Source: Benincasa hispida | Taxonomy: Eukaryota; Streptophyta; Magnoliopsida; Cucurbitales; Cucurbitaceae | Direction of reading: 5' to 3' | Assembly: GCF_009727055.1 (NCBI RefSeq) | Contig: NC_052352.1 | Coordinates: 23,721,512-23,785,511 of the forward strand | Length of the DNA: 64,000 nt | Shown: positions 49,027-60,385 of the stretch, piece after piece | Numbering within the stretch: position 1 is the stretch's first letter | Layout of the letters: every line of letters starts with the position of its first letter | Made by a program: the position numbers and the translations under genes | The notes under the pieces: generated by a model | The model's database searches: none | Told to the model about the DNA's origin: nothing | Seen by the model: the letters and a program-made list of their open reading frames with translations, nothing else

Positions 49027-49039
49027 ATCTCTCACTTGT

Positions 49040-50141
49040 CCTAAAGCGAAGTGGGGTGTACAATAAACTAGTATAAAACAATAAAGTAGGGCATAAAAGC
49101 CCAATACAAGAAATTTTCCACTTGTAGACCCATACTACGTATGTGACCCTCAAACACTGTAACTAAGAGAGCCTTCATAAACGAGTCAGCAATATTAAAA
49201 TGACCTGGGTGAGACTGATACCTACTGACTATGCCCATAACATAGCAGATGTTTGGACGAGTACAGAGCTTCGTGTACAACAAACTACCAACGACAGACG
49301 CATATAGAACCTATCTCATCTCCTCAACCTCTTGAGGCGTCTTAGGACACATGTCCTTAAACAAAGTGACTCCATGCCCGAATGGTAGTAGGCCCCTCTT
49401 GAAGTCCTACATCGAGTATTTGAGCAACATCTTGTCAATGTATGATGTCTGAGACAGTGTTAGCACTTTATTCTTACGATCCCGAAAGATTTGTATACCT
49501 AGAACAAACTGAGCCTCTCCCAAATCTTTCATTTGGAATTGATTCGCTAGCCAGTTATTAACTATTGTGTAGACCTACATCATTCCCAATGAGTAGGATA
49601 TCGTCTACGTACAACACTAAGAAGACTACTGAAGCGTTGATGATCTTCTTGTATACACAAGGTTCATCAACGTTTGGGTCAAAGCCATACGACTTGATCG
49701 CAGTATCAAACCGTATGTTCCAAGATCGAGACGTCTGTTTCAGTCCATAAATGGACCGATTCAGTTTGCAAACCTTTTTCTCTTGACCTTGGGCTATGAA
49801 TCCCTCGAGTTGCACAATGTAAATGGTCTCCTCAAGATTGCCATTAGAAAGTTCGTCTTGACGTTCATTTGCCAGATCTCATAATTATAATAAGCTGCAA
49901 TGGACATGAGGATGCAGATCGACTTGAACATGGAAACAGGCGAGAAAGTCTCCTCATAGTCGACTCCCACTACCTGGGTATAACCCTTTACCACAAGTCG
50001 AGCCTTGAAAGTCTGTACCTTCCCATCAGCACCCCGTTTGCACTTGTAGATCCATTTACAACCTATAGGTCTTACCCCATCAGGCTGATCTACAAGATCC
50101 CATACTGAGTTGAAGTACATCGACTCCATCTCGAGATCCAT
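49040..50141 (-). pseudogene. E5 reverse transcriptase lacking RNase H
   Basis: From 50141: MDLEMESMYFNSVWDLVDQP, WIYKCKRGADGKVQTFKARL, GVDYEETFSPVSMFKSICIL, YEIWQMNVKTNFL, a frameshift, then QLEGFIAQGQEKKVCKLNRS, YGLKQTSRSWNIRFDTAIKS and FLVLYVDDILLIGNDVG (YVDD at 49600-49611). The RT tail follows in broken frames to LCTRPNICYVMGIVSRYQS, fused directly to HPGHFNIADSFMKALL, the last residues of RNase H. About 140 residues of RNase H are therefore missing, exactly as in E2. RNA removal during cDNA synthesis would not be possible without help in trans. Confidence 0.88.
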
Positions 50142-51330
50142 GGCCTTGACCTATTCATCCCGGTCAACATCCTTCATTGCCTTATGATAAGACAACGGAT
50201 CTTCAACGTCGCCATCTACTACCATAGCAAGGATTTTCGTGAAACCTAGATAGCGAATGGGTGGGTTCGCAACCCTCCTACTATGTCGAGGTTCCCTCAA
50301 CTCTTGAGGTGGAAGCGACCTACTAGATGACCTCCCATAAAAAACTCTTACTGATGTAGCAGGCTCTTCAACAACTCTTGTTGAAGTTTCAGTAGTGTTA
50401 TTGGAAAGCTCACGCAACACGACTTTACTTCATGGACTCTGCTCCCTTATATGATCCTCCTCTAGTAAAGTAGCGTTCGTTGAAACAAACACCCTGTTTT
50501 CTGTCGAATCATAAAAATAACCCCCTCGTGTACCTTTGTGGTAGCCTACAAAGAGGTATAACATCGATCGGGGTTCCAACTTCTTGGGATTAGCCTTAAG
50601 CACATGTGCAAGGCAACCTAAAATGCAGAAGTGACGTAAACTAGCTTTACGCCCGATCCACAACTCCAGAGGTGTTCTCAAAACACTCTTGGAGGGAACA
50701 CAATTAAGTATGTATACCGCAGTCCCACTGTGAAACCCCAAAATGAGCCCGGTAAGGAAGCGTAACTCATCATCGAGCGAACTATGTCCAACAAGGTCCT
50801 ATTTCTCCTCTCTGCTACACCATTTTGCTGAGGTGTACCCCGCGTTGAGAGTTGGGAAACGATTCCATGTTCTATCAAATAGTCCTTGAATGCTGAGTCC
50901 AAAAACTCTCCACCTCGATCCAATCGAAGTGTTTTAATCCGTTTACCCAATGCGTTTTCAACTTCAGCCTTGAACTCTTTGATTTTTTTCAAAGGATTCA
51001 GACTTCCATTTCATAAGTTAAACATACCCGTAACTGGAGTAATCATTAGTGAAACTGATAAAATACTCATAGCCACCTCGGGCTCGCACATTCATAGGAC
51101 CACAAAGGTTAGAATGTACTAACTCAAGAGGCTCTTTGGCTCTATAACCTTTTCTAGTAAAAGGTCGTTTAGTCATCTTACTCTCAAGGCAAGACTCGCA
51201 CACTAGTAAAGAACTTTCTTCCAGCTCACTTAGAAGTCCATTCTTCACCAATCTCTCATTCCTATTGAGATTGATGTGCCCTAAATGAAGATGCCAAAGT
51301 TTGGCATTTTCTTTTGGAGAAATTCATCGA
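50142..51330 (-). pseudogene. E5 integrase
   Basis: From the right: MVKNGLLSELEESSLLVCES, CLESKMTKRPFTRKGYRA, LVHSNLCGPMNVRARGGYEY, ISFTNDYSSYGYV, then KTLRLDRGGEFLDSAFKDYL, TRGTPQQNGVAERRNRTLLD, and the C-terminal LGCLAHVLKANPKKL, LYLFVGYHKGTRGGYFYD and FVSTNATLLEEDHIRE. Asp in DRGGEF and Glu in VAERRN are kept, but the first catalytic position is Asn (HSN, codon at 51108-51110) where family members have HSD. FTND replaces FTDD. Frames overlap around 50680-50740, showing a frameshift. It would otherwise join cDNA to the chromosome. Confidence 0.87.
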
Positions 51331-51588
51331 CTTTTTGATTAAGTTACGGCAGTTCTAAACAATTCGGTATTATGGAGTGAATTAATGGCTAACGACCTTA
51401 GCACCTATAAATTCGATTCAAGATTTGCAATACAAATAAAACACCATCTTTATGAATAAATACTTTATCCACATTAAAAGAGACAAATATTTACATTGCA
51501 ATAAATAATTTACAGAAATGAGGTTCCTCTTTAGTTTAGAAACAATATATACATCATTCAAAACAAGAAACATATTCTGTAAAGCTAA

Positions 51589-52679
51589 CTAGAGCCCTCC
51601 CACTGCCACAGCTGAGACGACGTGCTCGGTGCCTATTCGCATCGTCATTTCACCAGCCTTCAGCTGTCGCCAAGATCTAATCCCCTGAAAAGAAGAACAA
51701 ACACGGTTAGTGGCGCCCGAATCAATTATCCAGGTTGAATCATCATTTTCCACTAAACAAGTTTCATGTACAAGTAAATCACATTTACCTTTATCAGCCT
51801 TGGCCTTAGCCTTGGCTACTTTCTTCTTTTTCAAATACCGAAGACAGTTCCTCTTCCAATGTCCATCCTGGTTGCAGTGGAAACACTTTCCCTTTACAAC
51901 CGGTGGACGCCTCCTTGGGGCGACAGGCGGTGGGTTAGTAGGCGCCTTTCCTTTTCCCTTACCACTCTTCTTCTTCTTCCCCTTTCTAGAGTTAAAAGTA
52001 GAAGGTGCAAACTTCGTTCCTGAGGTCGAACCTCTATGGAATGTCCTGGAGGATGAAGCAACATTTACATCACCCTTCCTCCTCTCCTTACTGTTCAGTA
52101 AATATGTAGGTCTAAAACTCATGTGAGGAAAGTTGTAAGGTTATATTTCACTTTGTTAAGATCACATTACTAACAAAGTGCGGGAAGCTCTCTGGCAAAG
52201 AATGCAGGATTATGCTAACTTGGCTGCCCTCATCGATCGTAGACCCATTCAACTCCACCACATTAAAGTGGACCATCATGTTAAGCACATGTTCACAAAC
52301 AGAGGTGCCTTCTTTCATTTTGGAGTGGAATATGTATTTAAGAGCCTCATGCATAATGTTCAGACGGTTTTCCAAACATCCCCCGTAGGGACTCCATGAT
52401 CTCACGCGCTAAGACCATAGGCTCATGTTTCTTCGCTAAGACTTCAGAAAGGCTTGTCAAGATGTAGGCTCGGGCCTTCTCATTCGCCCTTGTCTATCTC
52501 TCGTATGCCTTCCGAACATTTTGAGCAGCATTTGGAGCTGGAATAGGAGGACAGGCCTCTGTGAGAGCGAACATGAAATTCTCGATGATTAGGATCGTCA
52601 TGATCATGTGTTTCCATGTTGCGAAATTATCGTCAGTTAGTTTTTCGGCGCTTAAAAATGCCAACGTGGCTGTTGCCAT
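51589..52679 (-). pseudogene. E5 gag and protease
   Basis: Gag starts at the ATG at 52679, MATATLAFLSAEKLTDDNFA, and meets a TAG after KAYER, where Trp is usual. The frame continues with KMKEGTSVCEHVLNMMVHFN and VSIILHSLPESF. The piece 52122-51589 has a Lys-rich stretch, a zinc knuckle CFHCNQDGHWKRNC (residues 80-93 of that ORF, all four ligands intact) and the protease motif WIIDSGATN (Asp at residue 134). It forms the particle and its processing enzyme in active relatives. 51331-51588 is degenerate pre-integrase sequence. Confidence 0.87.
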
Positions 52680-53736
52680 TTTGAAAAAGAAGTTGTTGAA
52701 AATACGAACAAACCTTTATTAGATTTTACTAAACCACTTTTAAATCAATCAGTTTTGCAAAATAGTTTCTATTTTCCAATGATGCCCCAATGAGGCAGAA
52801 CAAACGTCACCAGTGGGGTGATCAGTTGCCTCTTCACTGGGATGAGACATACTTAACCATTAGGCAGACTTAGAGATAAGCTCTATTGGCCAACAATCAT
52901 CGCATGCACCCTAGAGATAGGTTATGGTAGTATGTGGTCGCCTTATGTATCTGTGAATCATTCGTCATCGCATAGACAAGAATAGAGGCTTAGGTGTAAG
53001 TCCTATAGACATCATCGCATACATCGTATGCATTCTAAAACTAGAAGCTGTAGCATTTGCATTGAGAGATGACTTATGCTATTGTATATATGTAGCTTAA
53101 TCGCACAACATGAACGCAACCCTAGGAAGTGTTAGCTAAACCCCTTATCAACCCGTTCCCCCGCATACTCATCGCAGCTTTCGTATTATTAACACTTTTT
53201 TCAACTCCGCCGCATAAACTTTATACTGTAAACAACAAACCAACCAACCTCTTGATTTATTTGTTACCGCAAAGTGATCTAAAAATTACCATATCGCATA
53301 CTATTTTCCTTAGTCCCTGTGTTCGACCCTGGGCTTACTAGGCAACTCAGTAGGATTTATACTTGGGTCTTACTGAGAAAACTTGCATGCACAACGCATA
53401 TTCCACAATCACATTCTACACCATTATTTCATCGCATAAAATAACGCATTAGTGCCAGAGAGTCCTACCCTAATGAACCCATCGTAGGGAAGAAGCAGAT
53501 TAGGACAAGAGACTAAGTTACCTTATCCTCTTATAGGAGATCAAATAAAGAAACACGCAAAACTTTCATCCTTTAGGGGAACACTCCCAGGGTGCCTCGA
53601 GGCGATGCGTAGTAACTTTATTCAACCTAATGAGGGAGACCAAGGGATATGTCGTCACACTTCCCGCTCCTACTTAATATGAACACTCTCTTCATCTACC
53701 TTGATACTACCCAAACACCATTCGTTAGGGGGACAC
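52680..53736 (-). other. E5 leader with a family-C LTR fragment
   Basis: 52680-52868 and 53452-53736 match the E2 leader (CAATGATG, TGAGGCAGAAC, CGTAGGG, TTTAGGGG). Between them, 52869-53451 is a plus-strand fragment of the 3' third of a family-C LTR, with the TCCCTGTGTTCGACCCTGG block. It is 5'-truncated and lacks a duplication. No coding frame is present. Confidence 0.7.
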
Positions 53737-55845
53737 TGATAACATGCAGAAATGCATGTCATCTTAGTCCTTTTACTTGGAATTATGAAGGTTGTTAGGC
53801 AGAATATGCGGAAATCATGTTAGGAATTCATGAGAAAAAGAGCTTGCGTCGATCAGTATGATGAATCTCAGCTAACCCGTTACTTTGCATTAATTATGCG
53901 TTCAATGTTCTATTTTTGTAGCCAATGCAGGAAATGAATGCAAACGCGGAAACCAGACCACCGCATGCGGAGAAACACCCCATCGCAAAGTCGAATGCGT
54001 CGGTCAACGCATGGATGTTGCAGTAATCATCCGTATGTGTCCATCGCATAGGAGTTGTACTTATCAAGCGATTACGATCATCATCTAGAGTTGCGGTATT
54101 AAGCGAATGCGGCCATTGAATGATTGCGGCTACGCGACAATGCAAACAAATGAGATCAATGCAAGGCAGGTGGAATGAACGCATCAACGCATCTACCTCG
54201 AGAAAATCCAAAAGATGATGTTGACATTTCACCTACCATGCCGTTGGTGGCAGAGGTTCAGAAAAGGACTAACGTGCGAATGTCAGACTTAGAACAGTCC
54301 AATTAATGTTGTCGACGACCCAAGCTCTATAAATAGAAGCCGACGACTAAAATTCAAGTGATCTAGATATTATCCCTCAAACCGGGGATTTTCCCCGCGA
54401 TCTAGACAAATGCGTGAGTAGATGGTTGAAAGTTCTTCATCTCCATCATCCATTCCGAGTGACGACCGGAGCCTTCGACCGGAGCTAGATCGCGAGAGAG
54501 TCAGCTCCTCTGCCCATCCATGGCACCATCAGTAGCCTTGACGCACATCCGTTGAAAGCAAAGTTTTGCTTCCAGCCGGTCATTTCTTTTTCCTTTCTTT
54601 TCCTATATTGTATTGTATGACGTTTTGAATTAAGGAATTAATACAATCTATTTTCAATACATTTCTCTATTCCTTCGACTCCATCTCCATCTTCTTTGCT
54701 TAGCATCTTTACTTTCATTGCAACACTTAGTGAGATTGCTTGGGTATTGCATACTTAGTCATGTGGATTAGGGATATGAAGCATGTACCAACCTACCGAG
54801 AGGTGTGCGTTGCATGAGTGTGTGAGTAACCTTATTTTCTTAGTGTGAAGCTGCGGCAACGCCTGTCTATAGGCTAACGCATTGCTTGTCTATGAGTAAA
54901 GTTAGCAACAACTAACTGCCCGAGAGGGTAAGTGGTTGGTCGCATTAAGCAATGTATGCTTTGTGCACTAGAGATAGGAATAAGCTTAGGTCAGCCAAGT
55001 TCATACGATTACCTTGCTCTATGAGCGCATCATTCATCATTTAGGCATACTTGAGAGAGTAGTCTAAAACCCAAATCTAAGACTCGAGAGAGCGGATTGG
55101 AAAGCATAGGCAAGAATGGGGATCTTAGAGATAAGCTCTGTTTGCATCACATAGTGGATGCACCCTACAGATTGGAATTACATGCATCCAGGAAGTAGGA
55201 TAAAGGGTTATGCGGTAGCCATGCTCATGTGGCTAGAGCTAGTGAGCTGGTTATGGAGGTCTAGGCAGGCATAGGCTTCTCGGCAATATCGCAGATACAC
55301 CGCATATGTCCTAAAGTTAGGTTCACGTGTTTGTAGCATGATTGCATGGATTGCATTGACTAAGGTTGTCCTTGCGGTCACTCTTAAGGGTTGCAATGAA
55401 TTCATCTCCGCATTTTATCAATTTTCCCATACATTTATTTCAAGTCAAGTGTTGTCGTATCTTTACCTCTCATGCATATTCTTATTGCGTTATCTTTTAG
55501 ATAGGAGTAGGAGTAGGAGTAGGATTAATTTAGCAACATCCCCTCCATTCTTTTATTTATACCACCACATGTACATCACCGCAAACATATAGTTACAAGT
55601 CCCTGTGTTCGACCTCAGATTACCCGAGAAACTTGCGTTGGAATTATACTTGGTTCCAATGCAAGAAAACTTGTGGCAGGACGCATGGTCATTGCATACA
55701 TTCATTAACGCAATATCATTCCAACACATGACCATCAACGCATGACTATCAACGCATATCTTAGGAGCATGCATCGCACAACGCATCCACGGGATTTTGG
55801 TTTTCGAGTAAAATTGACTTCCAATTTCCCACCATTAAGTTTTCA
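53737..55845 (+). repeat. 5' LTR of the gypsy-like element
   Basis: 2109 bases from TGATAACATGCAG to AAGTTTTCA. It contains CTATAAATAG near 54327 and TCCCTGTGTTCGACCTC near 55600. It matches the solo LTR at 19985-22140 along its length. Confidence 0.88.
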
Positions 55846-57343
55846 GTGCCGTTGTCGAGGACTTAGCAGCTAAATGTTTGTTAAGTTTTGTGTCTCTGCG
55901 AGCAAACTTTTTTTATCTTGGGTGTATTGCAGCTTGTGCGACCAGGTTGTAAACAATATTGAAGTCTAGGCAATGCGTCGAAAGCCAATGTTGACCCCAA
56001 GGTAGAAAGGCAATCAGTCGCAAAAGAGCTGAAGGTAATTCTAAGCACATGACGGCCGCATACACCAAACAATTGCTGGAAGTTCCAATGGTCAGGGCAA
56101 CTTGACCCAAGCAGTTGAGAGCCTTCTTCTGCATGGAAGACTCCTTGCGGTGATAACACTCTTATTTTTCCAGAGACGTCTTTTGCTCTATCTTTACTTT
56201 GCTTTCTTAGTATAGGTTATTTATTTTATTTTGTTATTTTGGATATATGGCTGCTTCCTTGGTTGTCGTACGTTTTCTCTTGTAGGTGCAATAATAAGTC
56301 TCCTCGGTTCGTAGTTCAACGAAAGAATTCCTTTCACAATTCAGCGCATGGCTTCAATCACATGGATTCCAACGCATGAGCGCATGCGTTGTTCCGCCTA
56401 AGGTCTTTTCTTGTTATCTTGTATGCCTTATTCTTTTGAAATTCTCTTTTTTTCGATTGCGTTTTTTTGTGATGCTTCTATGATGGTACGTATAGTTCAC
56501 TGCATTTTCTAACTAATCAACGCAAGGAATTCTTTACTTTTATTAGCTTCTTCAAATTTTGAAAGTCTTTAAGTTTTATTTTGCGCAAACCTTTGTTCAA
56601 ACATTTATTATCGTATTCTTGTAATTTTGTTTTTAGCTTTACGGTGAGAACGCTACCAACCTCTAAGTTTTGAGGTGGCAGCGGTCTTGGAGAATTGCGT
56701 TCATTATATTGCGATCATTTGAAGAAAAAAAAAGTTGAAGTGAGATTTTGAGAATAATAACTCCACTGTCAACGCAATGGGGAAACCCATGTTGATAAGA
56801 GTTAAGTTGTGAAAGGCACTTGCTCGAAGATGGATGTCCGCATGACACACGTAAGGGCAAGCCAAAACGAAGGCAAGTCACCAGGATCAGCGCATTAGCG
56901 CAACTCCTCTGTCCGAAGCAAGCCAAAACAAATGAGAGAAGAGTTGAGTTGAATATGGAATACAACCAAAGTTGGATGTCCGCATGACACACGTGGGGGT
57001 AAGCCAAAACGAAGGGCGTAACCAGGTTCAACGCCGCATTTGAATAAGTCATCGCAAAAGGTTTATGAAGTATTTTTGAAATAAACACATTCTCAAAAGC
57101 TAAACAAGAATTAACGGTGAATGAATAAAGGTTTTTTGGCAAAGGCTTGCTAGATCTAAACTAGACAAGATCTTTTTGAAGAAAGCAGCCAAAGTGGAGG
57201 AGAGCATTGCGGTGATGTCAGAGGTCTGTGTAAATTATATTCTGAGAAGCTGGTCATCGCGCAAAGGAAAGCATGAAATTTAGTTAGCATATTATTGAGT
57301 AAACGCATGCTTGAGGACAAGCATGATTTTAAGTTTAAGGGTG
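55846..57343 (+). other. Interior of the gypsy-like element, non-coding
   Basis: It opens with the degenerate primer-binding site and ends at the purine-rich AAGTTTAAGGGTG. A block of about 55 bases beginning TGGATGTCCGCATGACACAC occurs twice (56830-56884 and 56972-57025). The ORF at 56663-57142 (minus, 159 residues) covers this repeat and resembles no protein I know. No gag, RT or integrase motif is seen on either strand. Confidence 0.75.
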
Positions 57344-59431
57344 TGATGACATGTAGAAAATGCATGCCATCTTAGTCCTTTTACTTAGAATTATGAAGGT
57401 TGTTAGGCAGAATTATGCGGCAATCATGTTAGGAATTCACGAGAAAAAGAGCTTATGTCGATCAGTATGATGAATCTCAGCTAAACCGTTACTTTGCGTT
57501 AATTATGCATTCCAATGTTCTATTTTATAATCAATTCAGAAATGAATGCAAACGCGAAACTGGACCACCGCATAGACGACCGTATGCGGGAAAAACTCCA
57601 TCGTAAACCAAACGCGTCGATCAACGAATGGATGTTGCCAGTAATCATTTTATGCATCCATCGCATGGGATGCGCTCATCAAGCAATTGGCGTCATCATG
57701 TAGAGTTGTGGTATTAGCAAATGCGCCATTGAATGATTGCGACTACACGACAACGCAAACTAATGGGATCAACACAAGGTAGGTGGAATGAACGCATCAA
57801 CGCATTACCTCGAGAAATCCAAAAAATGATGTTGACATTTCAGCCTACACCACGCCGTTGGTGGCAGAGGTTCAGAAAAGGACTAACGCATCGAACGTCA
57901 GACTCAAAGCAGTCCAATTAATGTTGTCGGCGACCCAAGCTCTATAAATAGAAGTCGACGAGCTGAAATTCAAGTGATCCAGAGATTATCCCTCATACCG
58001 GGGATTTTCCTCGAGATCCAGACAAACGCGTGAGAAGATGGCTGAGAGTTCTTCACCTCCTTCATCCATTCCAAGTGACGATCGGAGCTAGATCTCGAGA
58101 GAGTCAGCTTCTCTGCCTATCCATGGCACCACCGGCAGCCTTGACGCACATCCGTTGGAAGCAAAGTTTTGTTCTAGCTGGTCATTTCTTTTTCCTTTCT
58201 TTTCCTATATTGTATTGTATGACGTTTTGAATTAAGGAATTAATACAATCTATTTTCAATACATTTCTCTGTTCCTTCGACTCCATCTCCATCTTCTTTG
58301 CTTAGCATCTTTACTTTCATTGCAACACTTAGTGAGATTGTTTGGGTATTGCATACTTAGTCATGTGGATTAGGGATATGAAGCATGTAGCAACCTACCG
58401 AGAGGTGTGCGTTGCGTGAGTGTGTGAGTAACCTTATTTGCTTAGTGTGAAGCTGCGGCAACGCCTGTCTATAGGCTAATGCATTGCTTGTCTATGAGTA
58501 AAGTCAGCAACAACCAACTGCCCGATAGGGTAAGTGGTTGGTCGCATTAAGCAATATATGCTTTGTTCACTAGAGATAGGAATAAGCTTAGGTCAGCCAA
58601 GTTCATGCGATTACCTTGCTCTATGAGTGCATCATTCATCATTTAGGTGTACTTGAGAGAGTAGTCTAAAACCCAAATCTAAGACTCGAAAGAGCGGATT
58701 AGAATGCATAGGCAAGAATGGGGATCTTAGAGATAAGCTCTGTAATCGTCACACAGCATATGCACCCTACAAATTGGATTTGCATGCATCCAAGAAGTAG
58801 GATAAGGGGTTATGTGGCAGCCACGCTCATGCGGCGAGAGCTAGTGAGCTGGTTATGGAGGTCTAGGTAGGCATAGGCTTCTCGGCAATATCGTAGATAT
58901 ACCGCATACCTCCTAAAGTTAGGTTCACATGTGTGTAAAATGATTGCATCGATTGTGTTGACTAAGGTTTTCCTTGCAGTCACTCTTAAGGGTTGCAATG
59001 AATTCAACTCCGCATTTTATCTATTTTCCCATATATTTATTTCATGTCAAGTGTTGTCGTATCTTTACCTCTCATGCATATTCTCATTGCGTTTTCTGTT
59101 AGATAAGAATAGGAGTGGGATTAATTTAGCAACATCTCCTCCATTCTTTTATTTGTACCGCCGCATACACATCATCGCAAACATATAGTTACAAGTCCCT
59201 GGGTTTGACCTTGGATTACTCGAGAAACTTGCGTTGGAATTATACTTGGTTCCAACGTAAGAAAACTTGTGGCAGGACCCATGGTCATCGCATACATTCA
59301 TTAACGCAATATCATTCTAACGCATGACCATCGACGCATGACTATCATCGCATATCTTAGGAACATGCATCGCATAACGCGTCCAAGGGATTTTTGTTGT
59401 CGAGTAAAATTGACTTCCAATTTCCCACCAT
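57344..59431 (+). repeat. 3' LTR of the gypsy-like element
   Basis: It starts TGATGACATGTAG and runs to TTTCCCACCAT, missing the last bases seen in the 5' LTR. By eye it differs from the 5' LTR at roughly 5-8 percent of positions, including small indels. Confidence 0.87.
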
Positions 59432-59976
59432 ACAAATCAAAGGACTGCCCTCAATGGCAGAGTTCCCAACTCACTCAAAATTGAGGTCATGTTACCTATG
59501 GTCATCCTAGTGAAATGAAGTCTCTGTCATGAACGGTGTTATATAACGAAACGTTAACAGTTCGTGGTCAAGTCTTATACAAACTCTTTGTATAGGTCGC
59601 CCCCGCTCACATGTCCACAACACGAATGATCAGGTTCAGACCATCTATGACAAGTCACAACATTTGTGACCATTCCACAAAGCGGGCCGCATCCGTAACG
59701 TTATCAGGATAAGGTTTCCCTCCTATATCCATATACTACAGACCATTTTGATTATCACTCAAGACATGATCCATTGTATGTCACCACATACATGCTTAAG
59801 TTATATACAGATAACCAAGGATTTTAAGTTTATTGGTTGTTGGTAAAGCAAATAAAACATGAAACTAAGAAAAATACAAGATGTGAAATAAAATATCATA
59901 TATTATACAACACAAACGTTTGTAAAAACTGTTTACAAACTACAGGCCACGAGAATTTAGGGCATCAACCCCAACA
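59432..59976 (-). repeat. Remnant of the E5 5' LTR (A9)
   Basis: On the minus strand it starts TGTTGGGGTTGATGCCC at 59976 and keeps the first 545 bases of a family-A LTR. It is followed by CCACT, the same five bases that precede 46975, which shows it is the outer end of E5. Confidence 0.87.
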
Positions 59977-60385
59977 CCACTTCCATAGTGAAGACGACGT
60001 GCACAATTTTAACATGCATCGTCATCTCCCCAGCTTCGAGTTGTTGTCAGTAAATAATTTCCTGAAATGAAGAACGAACATGGTTAGTGGCGCTTGAATC
60101 AATTATCCGGGCTGAATCATCATTCTCCGCTAAACAAGTCTCCAATACAAGTAAATCAAATTTACCTTGCTTAGCCTTCTTCTTTTCTACCAAGTATTTG
60201 GAACAATTCCTCTTTCAATGTCCCTCGTGGTTGCAATGGAAACAAATCCTCTTTGCAGCCTTGGTCTTCTTGCGCTTCTAGGCAGCAGCTGGTGGGTTAA
60301 TTTTCCTCTTTCCACCTTTCTTCTTCTCCCATTTTTTGATGCTGGAAGAAGAAGGCACAAACTTAGTTCCAGAGGACGATCCTCA
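59977..60385 (-). pseudogene. E4 gag zinc knuckle and protease fragment
   Basis: The minus-strand frame reads SGTKFVPSSSSIKKWEKKKG, a Lys-rich stretch with one stop, CFHCNHEGH, a stop in place of Trp, KRNC, then LVEKKKAKQGKFDLLVLETC and ARIIDSGATNH. This is the CX2CX4HX4C knuckle and the protease active site of the same family as E5. On the left it continues E4 across the E5 insertion. On the right it is cut by a family-A LTR, so gag upstream of the Lys-rich region is lost. Confidence 0.83.

Larger units (their letters stand above)
53737..59431 (+). mobile_element. Non-autonomous gypsy-like element (LARD type), family-B LTRs
   Basis: Direct LTRs of about 2.1 kb (53737-55845 and 57344-59431) flank a 1.5-kb interior without polymerase genes. 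After the 5' LTR comes GTGCCGTTGTCGAGGA, similar to the TGGCGCCGTTGTCGGGGA primer-binding site of Athila/Tat-type gypsy elements. Before the 3' LTR comes GAGGACAAGCATGATTTTAA then GTTTAAGGGTG, the usual tail of such elements. The last 10-15 bases of the 3' LTR and the right target duplication are missing, because the junction to A9 is a deletion. Confidence 0.87.
46975..59976 (-). mobile_element. Ty1/copia element E5 inserted in E4
   Basis: A minus-strand copia element bounded by the 5-base duplication CCACT (46970-46974 and 59977-59981). It has a full family-A 3' LTR (46975-49026), polypurine tract, pol and gag (49040-52679), a leader from 52680, and a 545-base remnant of its 5' LTR (59432-59976). 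The leader received a family-C fragment and a gypsy-like element. The primer-binding site and most of the 5' LTR were lost at the right edge of that element. The two LTRs differ by roughly one base in ten by eye, so it is old. Confidence 0.88.
40905..60385 (-). mobile_element. Ty1/copia element E4, split by E5
   Basis: A minus-strand copia element with family-A type 3' LTR (40905-43182), polypurine tract, RNase H, RT and integrase to 46974, and gag-protease at 59977-60385. E5 (46975-59976) lies between with CCACT on both sides. The E4 sequence rejoins as CCCTCCCACT | TCCATAGTG, matching the uninterrupted site of E5 near 51594-51615. A family-A fragment (43872-45047) replaced the RT C-terminus, including YVDD. 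A second family-A LTR (60386 onwards) cuts off gag, leader and primer-binding site. Confidence 0.85.

Noticed and set aside
51710..52126. 138-codon plus-strand ORF
   Set aside because: It is the antisense shadow of the E5 gag-protease fragment; the minus-strand frame carries the CCHC knuckle and DSGAT motif.
56663..57142. 159-codon minus-strand ORF as a gene
   Set aside because: It runs antisense through the interior of the non-autonomous gypsy-like element, covers the duplicated 55-base block and shows no conserved motif.
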